Below are positions 1 through 6,514 of a DNA stretch of 10,790 nucleotides, one piece after another (the stretch's first letter is position 1; each line of letters opens with the position of its first letter). This DNA is from an uncultured Clostridia bacterium (GTDB lineage Bacteria > Bacillota > Clostridia > TANB77 > CAG-508), in NCBI GenBank assembly GCA_947589135.1, contig CANPZT010000036.1, positions 1 through 10,790 of the forward strand, read 5' to 3'. The notes below the pieces were generated by a model that worked only from the letters and a program-made list of their open reading frames with translations, did not search any database and was not told where the DNA came from. Position numbers and translations under genes: made by a program.

Positions 1-92
1 ATACTCTCTAGCACCGCTTCGGTTTATTCTCTAAAGGATTTTATTGTTTACTTTTCAATGTACTTTTCGTTCCTTTTACATACGGAACGATT
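1..92 (-). promoter_or_regulatory. 5' leader of a strongly promoted transcript leaving the window
   Basis: This stretch is the transcribed leader expected downstream of the consensus promoter at 96-124. No start codon with a ribosome binding site is visible before the window edge, so the leader is at least about 90 nt long. It opens with a 7-bp hairpin, then carries ACATTGAAAAGTAAACA, which resembles the TTTGAAAACT-type element seen in pre-rRNA leaders of low-GC Firmicutes, and then a small ACCG/CGGT hairpin. My preferred reading is an rRNA operon leader, from promoter strength and this resemblance only. The GAAAAGTA and TAGAGAGT words also recall parts of T-box Stem I, so a T-box leader of a synthetase or amino-acid gene is the main alternative. 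The gene itself is outside the window. Confidence 0.45.
67..90. repeat. Perfect 7-bp hairpin (TCGTTCC/GGAACGA)
   Basis: The arms at 67-73 and 84-90 are exact reverse complements around a 10-base loop. On the minus strand the hairpin lies within the first nucleotides of the transcript from the promoter at 96-124, where a 5' stem could protect the RNA. On the plus strand it is followed by TTTTT at 91-95, so it would also look like a Rho-independent terminator for a rightward transcript entering from the left. No such gene is visible, and the two roles cannot be separated here. Confidence 0.6.
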
Positions 93-95
93 TTT

Positions 96-124
96 ATTAT
101 ACATTAACCTTTTACCTTTGTCAA
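96..124 (-). promoter_or_regulatory. Perfect-consensus sigma-A promoter
   Basis: Read on the minus strand, TTGACA (119-124) is followed by a 17-base spacer and TATAAT (96-101), matching both hexamers exactly. The DNA upstream (about 125-168) is runs of A and T, including a 9-bp A/T-only inverted repeat (145-153 with 160-168), as expected of an UP element. Transcription should start near 88-92 and go left out of the window. This is the strongest promoter I see in the window and suggests a highly expressed target such as an rRNA operon. Confidence 0.85.
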
Positions 125-185
125 TACTTTTTTCATATTTTTTTAAAAATTTTATTAAGAAAATTTTTCCATTATAAATTTAAGT

Positions 186-227
186 TTCTATAAAATAAAA
201 TTTAACATATAATTTTGTTTTATAGAA
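186..227. repeat. 17-bp inverted repeat after uppP, possible terminator
   Basis: The arms at 186-202 and 211-227 match at 16 of 17 positions around an 8-base loop. The hairpin begins 13 bases after the uppP stop codon, the usual place for a transcript end. The stem is almost wholly A/T and has no clear U-tract on either side, so it is not a canonical Rho-independent terminator. It could still end or stabilise the uppP mRNA before the outgoing promoter. With the promoter and leader it fills the 240 bases without a protein gene at the left edge. Confidence 0.45.
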
Positions 228-240
228 CTATCTATTTAAA

Positions 241-1056
241 CTATCCTACAATAAAAAAGTAAGCTAATACGATTATACCAAGTACAATTCTATAATATCC
301 AAATGCTTTAAAATCATTTTTCTTTATATAATTCATTAAAAATTTAATTGCCAAAATTGAAACAACAAATGCTACAATTAATCCAGTAATTAATATTATC
401 ATTTCTTGACTTGTAAATACCAAACCAAACTTTAATAATTTTAATAAACTTGCTCCAAACATAACTGGTATTGCTAAGAAAAATGTGAACTCTGCTGCTA
501 TCTCTCTTGAAGTTCCAATTAAAATACCACCTAATATAGTAGCTCCTGATCTTGAAGTTCCTGGTATTAATGCTAACAATTGAAATATTCCTATAATAGC
601 TGCTGTTCTATATGTTAAATCTTTTAATTCTGTTATATTAGCTTTTTTATTTCTACTTTCTATAAATATAAATGCAATACCATATATAATTAACATGATT
701 GCAACAATAAATGCATTATCTAAAAATTTATCTATGATGTCTTCAAATAATAGTCCAATAATCGCTGCTGGGACACATGCTACTAATACTTTAAACCATA
801 ATGTCCATGTATCTTTTTTTTCTTCTTTTGTCTTTTTAGTAGAAAATGGATTTAATTTATTAAAATAAAGAACAACTACTGCTAATATTGCCCCTAGTTG
901 AATTACAACTAAAAACATTTTCCAAAACTCTGGTGTTACATTTAGCTTTACAAACTGTTCTAATAAAATCATATGTCCTGTGCTACTAATTGGTAGCCAT
1001 TCTGTTATCCCCTCTACAATTCCAAATAAAATAGCTTTTATAATTTCTATTATCAT
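241..1056 (-). CDS. uppP: Undecaprenyl-diphosphate phosphatase (UppP/BacA)
   Basis: This integral membrane enzyme dephosphorylates undecaprenyl pyrophosphate to undecaprenyl phosphate, recycling the lipid carrier for peptidoglycan and surface glycans; the family is also linked to bacitracin resistance. From the ATG at 1054-1056 the protein has 271 residues, normal for the family. It has the first signature motif around residues 15-28 (E15, E19 and the SSTGH segment ending at H28) and the second, PGTSRSGAT, at 165-173 with the expected catalytic Arg169. Most of the rest is hydrophobic, with about seven or eight membrane segments. A TTG codon at 1075-1077 would add seven residues, but it overlaps the ribosome binding site and gives a poorer family N-terminus. 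It follows dpaA by 71 bases with no terminator between, so the two may share a transcript. Confidence 0.96.
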   Translation of the reverse strand: MIIEIIKAILFGIVEGITEWLPISSTGHMILLEQFVKLNVTPEFWKMFLVVIQLGAILAVVVLYFNKLNPFSTKKTKEEKKDTWTLWFKVLVACVPAAIIGLLFEDIIDKFLDNAFIVAIMLIIYGIAFIFIESRNKKANITELKDLTYRTAAIIGIFQLLALIPGTSRSGATILGGILIGTSREIAAEFTFFLAIPVMFGASLLKLLKFGLVFTSQEMIILITGLIVAFVVSILAIKFLMNYIKKNDFKAFGYYRIVLGIIVLAYFFIVG

Positions 1057-1066
1057 TTTTTCTATT

Positions 1067-1074
1067 ACTCCTTT
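1067..1074 (-). promoter_or_regulatory. Ribosome binding site that fixes the uppP start
   Basis: AAAGGAGT on the minus strand lies 10 bases before the ATG at 1054-1056. It sits within the seven-codon extension that a TTG start would need, so it supports the shorter, ATG-initiated protein. The spacing is slightly long. Confidence 0.65.
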
Positions 1075-1127
1075 CAAATTACAAATTTTTAGATTTAAGT
1101 TTTATTGCTTTTTTTAGTACATTTCAT

Positions 1128-2006
1128 TTATATTTGGTCACATTTTTTTATATCATAAATAGCTTCTTTAATAAATTCTGCAGTTGCAGTTGGTGCTACT
1201 TTTCCCGGTAGTGCTAGTGCCCATATAAATTTTAAATTTCTTTCTTTTGCAGCTATTGTGTCAACTCCTCCTGGCTTTGATGCTAAATCTATTAATAAAC
1301 ATTCTTCCTTCACATAATTTAATCTTTCTTTAGTTAATATTATATGAGGAACTGTATTTATAATGATGTCATATTTTGATAAATTTTTACCAAGTTCATT
1401 TATATTTTCTGCATTGTATCCATATGTTTTAATCCATGCTATATCTTCACTTTTTCTAGCAGCACATGTTACATTTACTGACAATCCTTCCATCTTTTTT
1501 GCTAATACTTTACTTATTCTCCCAAAGCCTAAAATCAAAGCTTCACTTCCGTGAAGATTTTTATTAGTATTTGCAATAGCAACTTCGATTGCTCCCTCTG
1601 CTGTTGCAATTGAATTAAATATAGCTATTTCTTCTCTTTTCATAATATCAATAATTTGTGTATTTTGATTATTAACTATATTATACATTTCATTGCCAAT
1701 ACTTCCGGCAATAAAAACTTTTGAATACAAAATATCCATCAATTGTTTAATTAATATTTTTTTGTCACTAAATGGTGAATTTATTTTTTCTCCATCACTC
1801 GAAAATGGAATTGGACCTATTACTATTTTTGTGTCATTTCTAATTGTTTCATTTATATTATTACAAAGAATTATATTACCTTTTTCTTTTATTTCTTCTG
1901 CCTTTTCTAATCCATATGTATATACCATATTACCATCTTTTGCAAGCATTTGCACTAATTTAACAATTCTTAAATCTCCACCGATTACTGAAAAATTTTT
2001 ACTCAT
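1128..2006 (-). CDS. dpaA: Dipicolinate synthase subunit A (DpaA/SpoVFA)
   Basis: DpaA acts with DpaB in the mother cell during sporulation to make dipicolinic acid, the spore-core calcium chelator, from a lysine-pathway intermediate. The 292-residue length is normal. The N-terminus has the family's VIGGDLR motif (residues 7-13). The Rossmann nucleotide-binding motif LGFGRI lies near 159-164, followed by an AARK segment. NTVPHIILT, the IDLASKPGGVD stretch and, near the C-terminus, LPGKVAP are all family hallmarks. The start ATG has GGAGG four bases upstream, a strong if close site. A weak TATAAT (2057-2062) lies in the 99-base gap after the TPR gene, but I see no convincing -35 box or clear sporulation sigma-factor promoter. 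The usual partner dpaB is not downstream; uppP is. DpaB may be encoded elsewhere or replaced. Confidence 0.93.
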   Translation of the reverse strand: MSKNFSVIGGDLRIVKLVQMLAKDGNMVYTYGLEKAEEIKEKGNIILCNNINETIRNDTKIVIGPIPFSSDGEKINSPFSDKKILIKQLMDILYSKVFIAGSIGNEMYNIVNNQNTQIIDIMKREEIAIFNSIATAEGAIEVAIANTNKNLHGSEALILGFGRISKVLAKKMEGLSVNVTCAARKSEDIAWIKTYGYNAENINELGKNLSKYDIIINTVPHIILTKERLNYVKEECLLIDLASKPGGVDTIAAKERNLKFIWALALPGKVAPTATAEFIKEAIYDIKKCDQI

Positions 2007-2105
2007 AAAACCTCCATTTAAACAATAAATTATCAGTATTTTTTTCTTTTATTTTAATTATATTGTTTTTATCAGATTTTATGAGTTTTTAATTTTATAA
2101 GTTAT

Positions 2106-3338
2106 CTATTGAATTTCTTTTTCATTATTTTCTTTGTTGTGTTCTTCTTTTTCTTGTTGTTTTCCTTTGCCTATTGTATTCTTTTTTAATAATTTTATAT
2201 CACTATAACTTAAATGTCTTGTTTTGTCACACATATCTTCTAGATGCTCTTTTGCCTTTATTTCTTTTGGCTGTAATTTTGTTTCTAATGTTCCTTCTAA
2301 ATTAAATGGAATTGATATTTTTGCCATAATTGGTATAAAAACTGAATCTTTTTTTACTTTTTCTACGATTTTTTTGCTATTGATATCTATAGCTATATTT
2401 ATATATTTAATTGCTGTATCTTTTTCCATTTTTATTAAAGAAATTTTTGCCAGTTCGTAATAAGCATCTGCTGATAATTCGTCATCTTGAGTTACTTCTA
2501 AAAATCTTTTTTCTGCCTCCTCCAATTCTTTATAAATTAAAGCAATTTGTGCCAAAGAATATTTAGAATTATAAGAGAGTGAATTAATTTCCGATGCTTT
2601 TTCATAAGCTTCCTTTGCATTTTGAAAATCATTTAACATTGTGTATACTATTCCTAAGTTATAATATAAATCAAAATTTACAGGATTATATTTTATCGCA
2701 TTTTGATATATATTTGCCGCATCTTTATATTTTTCTTTTTCAATTAAAATGCTTCCTAATAGTTCTGATGCTTCACACATATCAGGTTTTTTATTTAACA
2801 AATTGAATAACATTTCAGCTGCTTCATCTTTTTTATCTAACGCATTTAATAATTCTGATACTTTATAATAAGAATCGTAGTCTTTTTTATTTAAATCAAT
2901 TGCTTGTACATACTCATCAATTGCTTTTCTCATTCCGCCTTCTTGTTCATAAATTTGAGCAAGCATTAAGTGTGCTTTATAACTATCTTGATTTTTATCT
3001 AATACCTTTATTAATAATTGTTTTGCTCTTTTAGTATTTCCAAATATTACACTTATTCTTGCTTTTGAAATGTTTATTAATTCAAATAATGATACATACC
3101 TCTTCTCTAAAATTACCACAATAATTGGTAGTAATATTGAAAAAATATATTTTAATATTACAAATACCATGTTTAATTTTAATCCAAATAATACTTCCAC
3201 AAAATTCAATGCTATTCCAATTGCTTCTAAAACTAATATTATCACATAAGTTGTATCATTATTTTTTATCATTCTAAAAAACATATATACAAATAGAGAA
3301 AATGCTATAATTGCAAATATTAATTGTTCTACTACCAT
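2106..3338 (-). CDS. Membrane-anchored tetratricopeptide repeat protein
   Basis: The protein has 410 residues. The first about 80 are hydrophobic, with probably three membrane segments (about 4-22, 31-52 and 57-77). A short linker leads to about six tandem TPR units between residues 118 and 322, seen as regularly spaced A..Y..A / L....G / A...Y..A patterns such as AHLMLAQIYEQEG and DLYYNLGIVY. A basic and acidic tail (about 390-410, rich in K, E and N) ends it. TPR domains bind proteins, so a membrane-bound scaffold is likely, but the partner is unknown and I recognise no specific family. The start is supported by AGAGGAGT eight bases before the ATG and by its own promoter at 3373-3401. Its place before dpaA might hint at a cell-envelope or spore role; that is weak inference. 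Confidence 0.88.
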   Translation of the reverse strand: MVVEQLIFAIIAFSLFVYMFFRMIKNNDTTYVIILVLEAIGIALNFVEVLFGLKLNMVFVILKYIFSILLPIIVVILEKRYVSLFELINISKARISVIFGNTKRAKQLLIKVLDKNQDSYKAHLMLAQIYEQEGGMRKAIDEYVQAIDLNKKDYDSYYKVSELLNALDKKDEAAEMLFNLLNKKPDMCEASELLGSILIEKEKYKDAANIYQNAIKYNPVNFDLYYNLGIVYTMLNDFQNAKEAYEKASEINSLSYNSKYSLAQIALIYKELEEAEKRFLEVTQDDELSADAYYELAKISLIKMEKDTAIKYINIAIDINSKKIVEKVKKDSVFIPIMAKISIPFNLEGTLETKLQPKEIKAKEHLEDMCDKTRHLSYSDIKLLKKNTIGKGKQQEKEEHNKENNEKEIQ

Positions 3339-3372
3339 TTTGTTTACTCCTCTTTTTTAGTTATTTTGTTAT

Positions 3373-3401
3373 ATTGTATTGTATTTTTTTTAATTTGTCT
3401 A
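3373..3401 (-). promoter_or_regulatory. Sigma-A-type promoter for the TPR gene
   Basis: On the minus strand, TAGACA (3396-3401, five of six consensus bases) and TACAAT (3373-3378, five of six) are separated by exactly 17 bases. Transcription would begin around 3366, giving a leader of about 28 bases to the ATG at 3336-3338 with the ribosome binding site at 3347-3352. A second TACAAT at 3378-3383 has a 12-base spacer and is less likely to be used. Confidence 0.7.
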
Positions 3402-3427
3402 GTATCTATTTTATTTCTTACTTAAAA

Positions 3428-3520
3428 AAGCTTTATAATTATATTTTGAATAACTGCCTTACTTTTTCTATTATGGAAGTTGCGACACACAAAGTTATGA
3501 AAAATATAATTATAAAACTT
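3428..3520 (-). terminator. Long imperfect inverted repeat, probable transcript end for polA-slt
   Basis: Arms 3428-3455 and 3493-3520 are reverse complements at 25 of 28 positions around a 37-base spacer. On the minus strand the distal arm runs into a TTTTTT tract (about 3424-3430), so the structure can act as a Rho-independent terminator about 50 bases after the lytic transglycosylase stop, ahead of the TPR promoter. The stem is nearly all A/T and the loop unusually long, unlike a classic terminator. A small non-autonomous mobile element remnant is the main alternative. With the promoter, this accounts for the 231-base gap at 3339-3569. Confidence 0.45.
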
Positions 3521-3569
3521 AAAAAATTAGTATTTATTATTAATAAATATAAATGAATAGAATAAAAAT

Positions 3570-4133
3570 CTAGAACTTATATATTTCTTGATAAATCTTA
3601 TAATCTCTCAAGATTTTTCTAACATAATTATTAGTTTCTTTATAAGGAATATTTTCAATATTTGTTCCATCTCTTTTAATAATTCCTTTTTCTATCCATT
3701 TATCAATTGTACCTATTCCAGCATTATATGCCGCCAATGCAACCTCCTTATTTTCATATCTTTCTAATAAAATAGATAAATATTTTGTTCCAATATTGAT
3801 ATTGTTTTCCACTTTTAATAATTCTTCTTTTACATTACCCTGGTTTATTTCTATTATATCTCCTTTTGCTATATCTTTTGCTGTTTCTTCCATAATTTGC
3901 ATTAATCCAATTGCATTTTTATTAGAAATTGCTTGTTTATTAAAATTACTTTCTGATTTTATTAATGCAAATATTAAATTTTCGTCAACATTATATTTCT
4001 CTGAATAAATAGATATAATTTCTTGATATGTTTTTGGATATACTATCTTTAATATTTTATTTTTAAATACTCCTAGAAAAACAAATATTATTAAAATTAT
4101 TGTTATAAAAATAATTAGTTTTTTGTTTTTCAA
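3570..4133 (-). CDS. Membrane-anchored lytic transglycosylase (SLT domain)
   Basis: This small peptidoglycan-cleaving enzyme cuts the MurNAc-GlcNAc bond with formation of 1,6-anhydro-MurNAc. It has 187 residues. One hydrophobic segment (about 6-23) is an uncleaved signal anchor, and the SLT domain fills the rest outside the membrane. The catalytic glutamate is Glu61 in the IKSESNF motif, followed by GLMQIM (76-81), NIGTKYL and ALAAYNAG, all typical of the Slt family. Translation starts at TTG (4131-4133), chosen because AAAGGAAG lies just upstream and the anchor begins right after. Only 17 bases separate it from polA, so the two are almost certainly co-transcribed. In many Clostridia polA is followed by coaE and then such a gene; here coaE is absent from that slot. 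Confidence 0.94.
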   Translation of the reverse strand: MKNKKLIIFITIILIIFVFLGVFKNKILKIVYPKTYQEIISIYSEKYNVDENLIFALIKSESNFNKQAISNKNAIGLMQIMEETAKDIAKGDIIEINQGNVKEELLKVENNINIGTKYLSILLERYENKEVALAAYNAGIGTIDKWIEKGIIKRDGTNIENIPYKETNNYVRKILRDYKIYQEIYKF

Positions 4134-4141
4134 CTTTTTCT

Positions 4142-4149
4142 CTTCCTTT
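4142..4149 (-). promoter_or_regulatory. Ribosome binding site for the TTG-started transglycosylase
   Basis: AAAGGAAG on the minus strand lies in the 17-base gap after the polA stop codon, eight bases before the TTG at 4131-4133. It supports the non-ATG start and translation closely linked to polA. Confidence 0.6.
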
Positions 4150-4150
4150 C

Positions 4151-6514
4151 TTATTTACACTCATACCAATTATTTGCTTCTGATATTTCTGCAATTAGTG
4201 GTACTTTTAAATCAGCTGCTGTTTCCATAGATGTTTTTAAAATTTCTTTTACTTCACTAATTTCTTTTTGTGGCACTTCAATCATCATCTCATCATGGAC
4301 TTGTAATACAATTTTTGATTCTAGTTTTCGTTTTTTTATTTCTTGATATACTTTTATCATTGCTATTTTCATAATATCTGCTGCTGTGCCTTGTATTGGG
4401 GTATTCATTGCAGCTCTTGAACCAAATTGTCTTACCATATAATTATTAGATTTTAATTCTGGAATATATCTTCTCCTATGAAATAAAGTTTCTACATATC
4501 CTTTTTCTTTTGCTTCTTCTGTAATGTTATTCATAAAGCTTTTTATGCCCTCATATTGTTCTAAATATTCGTCAATATATTTTTTCGCCTGTTTTCTAGA
4601 TATTCCTAATTGTTCACCTAATCCAAAATCACTAATACCATAAACAATTCCAAAATTAACTGCTTTTGCATTACTTCTTTGTTCTTTTGTTACTTGGTCA
4701 ATTGGAGTTTTAAATACTTTTGATGCTGCTTGTTTATGGATATCTTGACCTTCTTTAAATGCTTCTATCATATGTTTATCTTCTGAAATTGCTGCTAATA
4801 CTCTTAATTCTATTTGTGAATAATCAGCATCTATATAAACTTTTCCTTTCTCTGGTTTAAATGCCTTTCTTACTCTTTTTCCCAATTCAAATCTTGTAGG
4901 TATATTTTGTAGATTTGGCTCTGTTGAACTTATTCTTCCTGTTGCTGTTATTGTTTGATGAAAGAAGGAATGAATTCTTTTTGTTTTTGGATTTATATAT
5001 GGCTTTAGACCTTCTACATAAGTAGAATTTAATTTGGCTAATTGTCTATATTCTAAAATTTGTTCTATTATTGGGTCTTCTTTTTTTAATTTTTCTAAAA
5101 CATCTACATCTGTTGAATATCCATTTTTTGTTTTCTTTATGACTGGTAATTTCATTTTTTCAAATAAAATTTCTCCTAGTTGTTTTGGAGAATTAATATT
5201 AAATTCTTCCCCTGCCATTTCATAAATTATTTTAGTTATAGCTTCTATCTTTTCTGTTAATTCTCTTCCAAATTCATTAAGTTCTACTTCATCTAAATAC
5301 ATTCCATTCCACTGCATATCTGATAAAATTTCAATTGTTGGTATATCAATATTATAAAATAGGTCTAAACTATTTACTTCTTCTAATTTTTTTAATGTAA
5401 TTTTTCTTATTTCAGAAATTGCATAACTAAATAATCCATATTTTTCCTTTTCTTGCTTTTTGTCCGTCTCTTCTGATATTGCATCAAATAAATTAATTTG
5501 CTGTGATTCTTCTTCATTAATATATTCTTCTATATTTATTTCTAAATATTGTTCAATTAAATTTTCTATTTTTAATTTATTATTTGTAGGATTTAAAATA
5601 TAAGCAGCTATTGCTATATCATAATTTATTCCTTTTAACTGAATTCCTTCTTGCTTTAATAATATATATACTTTTGTTAAGTCAATACCTATTTTTTTAA
5701 TACTTTCGTCTTCTAGTATTTCTTTTAGTTCTATAATATTATTATTTTTTAAGTCCAAATAATAAGCTTCTTTTTGTTCCTCATTATATATACTTATTCC
5801 TACTATTTTTTCTTTAATAATGTTTTCTTCTTTGTCTTGTTTAATTGTTGCAATTGAAAAAATCATTTGTTTTTGCTCTTTAATTAATTGTATGATTTCT
5901 TCCTTACTTTTATCTACATTTTTAAAAGTTTCTTTTATATCTTTTTCCACAGTTTCTACATTATCTGTTAATGAAAATCTTTCAATATATCTTTTAAAAT
6001 TTAACTCTTTAAAAATTTCTAATACTTTTTGCTTGTCCCATTCTTCTACTTTAAAATTTTCTAATGTATCTGTTATTGGTACTTCTAAATTAATTGTTCC
6101 TAGAGTTTTCGACATAAATGCCAAATCTTTATTTTCTACAATTTTTTCTCTTTGCTTTCCTTTTAATCCATCTTCTTCTTTTTCAATTGCTTGATAAAGA
6201 TTTTCTATTGAACCAAATTTTTGAATAAGTGATAATGCTGTTTTTTCTCCTACTCCTGGCACACCTGGAATGTTGTCAGATGTATCTCCTTGTAATCCTT
6301 TTACATCTATTAATTGTTTTGGTTCTAGTCCATATTTTTCTATAATTTTTTCTCTATTAAATTCATCTGTTTCTGTTTTTCCTGATTTTGTATGAGGAAT
6401 TCTAATTGTTACTTTATCTGTTGCAAGTTGAAATGTATCTCTATCTCCTGAAAGAATTGTAACTTCTAGTCCTTGTTTTTCTCCATATCTAGATAATGTA
6501 CCGAAGCACATCAT
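4151..6514 (-). CDS. polA: DNA polymerase I, main piece (end of 5'-3' exonuclease domain, vestigial 3'-5' domain, polymerase)
   Basis: This 787-residue frame continues polA after the frame break at about 6503. Joined to the N-terminal piece at Leu116 it gives 899 residues, a normal PolI length. It holds the rest of the 5'-3' exonuclease domain (SGDRD, and the helix-hairpin-helix NIPGVPGVGEKTA), a middle domain without the D-x-E and later aspartates of a working 3'-5' proofreading site, and an intact polymerase domain: TATGRISSTEPNLQNIP, motif A DYSQIELR (near 676-683 of the joined protein), motif B RSNAKAVNFGIVYG, and motif C VHDE (near 851-854). It fills Okazaki gaps and repairs DNA. The first ATG of this frame (6512-6514) is followed by a second ATG and lies in the hairpin loop, with GGAAGGG about 10 bases upstream, so coupled re-initiation is possible. 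The part from about 6500 onward is the natural continuation. Confidence 0.95.
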   Translation of the reverse strand: MMCFGTLSRYGEKQGLEVTILSGDRDTFQLATDKVTIRIPHTKSGKTETDEFNREKIIEKYGLEPKQLIDVKGLQGDTSDNIPGVPGVGEKTALSLIQKFGSIENLYQAIEKEEDGLKGKQREKIVENKDLAFMSKTLGTINLEVPITDTLENFKVEEWDKQKVLEIFKELNFKRYIERFSLTDNVETVEKDIKETFKNVDKSKEEIIQLIKEQKQMIFSIATIKQDKEENIIKEKIVGISIYNEEQKEAYYLDLKNNNIIELKEILEDESIKKIGIDLTKVYILLKQEGIQLKGINYDIAIAAYILNPTNNKLKIENLIEQYLEINIEEYINEEESQQINLFDAISEETDKKQEKEKYGLFSYAISEIRKITLKKLEEVNSLDLFYNIDIPTIEILSDMQWNGMYLDEVELNEFGRELTEKIEAITKIIYEMAGEEFNINSPKQLGEILFEKMKLPVIKKTKNGYSTDVDVLEKLKKEDPIIEQILEYRQLAKLNSTYVEGLKPYINPKTKRIHSFFHQTITATGRISSTEPNLQNIPTRFELGKRVRKAFKPEKGKVYIDADYSQIELRVLAAISEDKHMIEAFKEGQDIHKQAASKVFKTPIDQVTKEQRSNAKAVNFGIVYGISDFGLGEQLGISRKQAKKYIDEYLEQYEGIKSFMNNITEEAKEKGYVETLFHRRRYIPELKSNNYMVRQFGSRAAMNTPIQGTAADIMKIAMIKVYQEIKKRKLESKIVLQVHDEMMIEVPQKEISEVKEILKTSMETAADLKVPLIAEISEANNWYECK

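Noticed and set aside
67..95. Terminator for a rightward gene at the left edge
   Set aside because: The hairpin plus T5 on the plus strand fits, but no rightward gene is seen and the same stem is explained as the 5' hairpin of the leftward transcript; kept only as an alternative.
1054..1077. TTG start giving a 278-residue UppP
   Set aside because: The TTG overlaps the only good ribosome binding site, and the ATG at 1054-1056 gives the usual family N-terminus.
1363..2028. Plus-strand open frames opposite dpaA
   Set aside because: Their translations are low-complexity reverse images of dpaA, without family motifs or convincing ribosome binding sites.
2009..2105. Sporulation sigma-factor promoter before dpaA
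   Set aside because: A CATAAAATC word loosely resembles a sigma-K -10 box, but it lacks the final TA and no -35 match is convincing.
3311..3556. 81-residue plus-strand frame in the polA-TPR gap
   Set aside because: It overlaps the TPR gene start, promoter and long inverted repeat, is composed of AT-driven codons, and lacks a ribosome binding site or recognisable motif.
5034..6194. Plus-strand open frames opposite polA
   Set aside because: They are antisense shadows of a clearly conserved polymerase gene.
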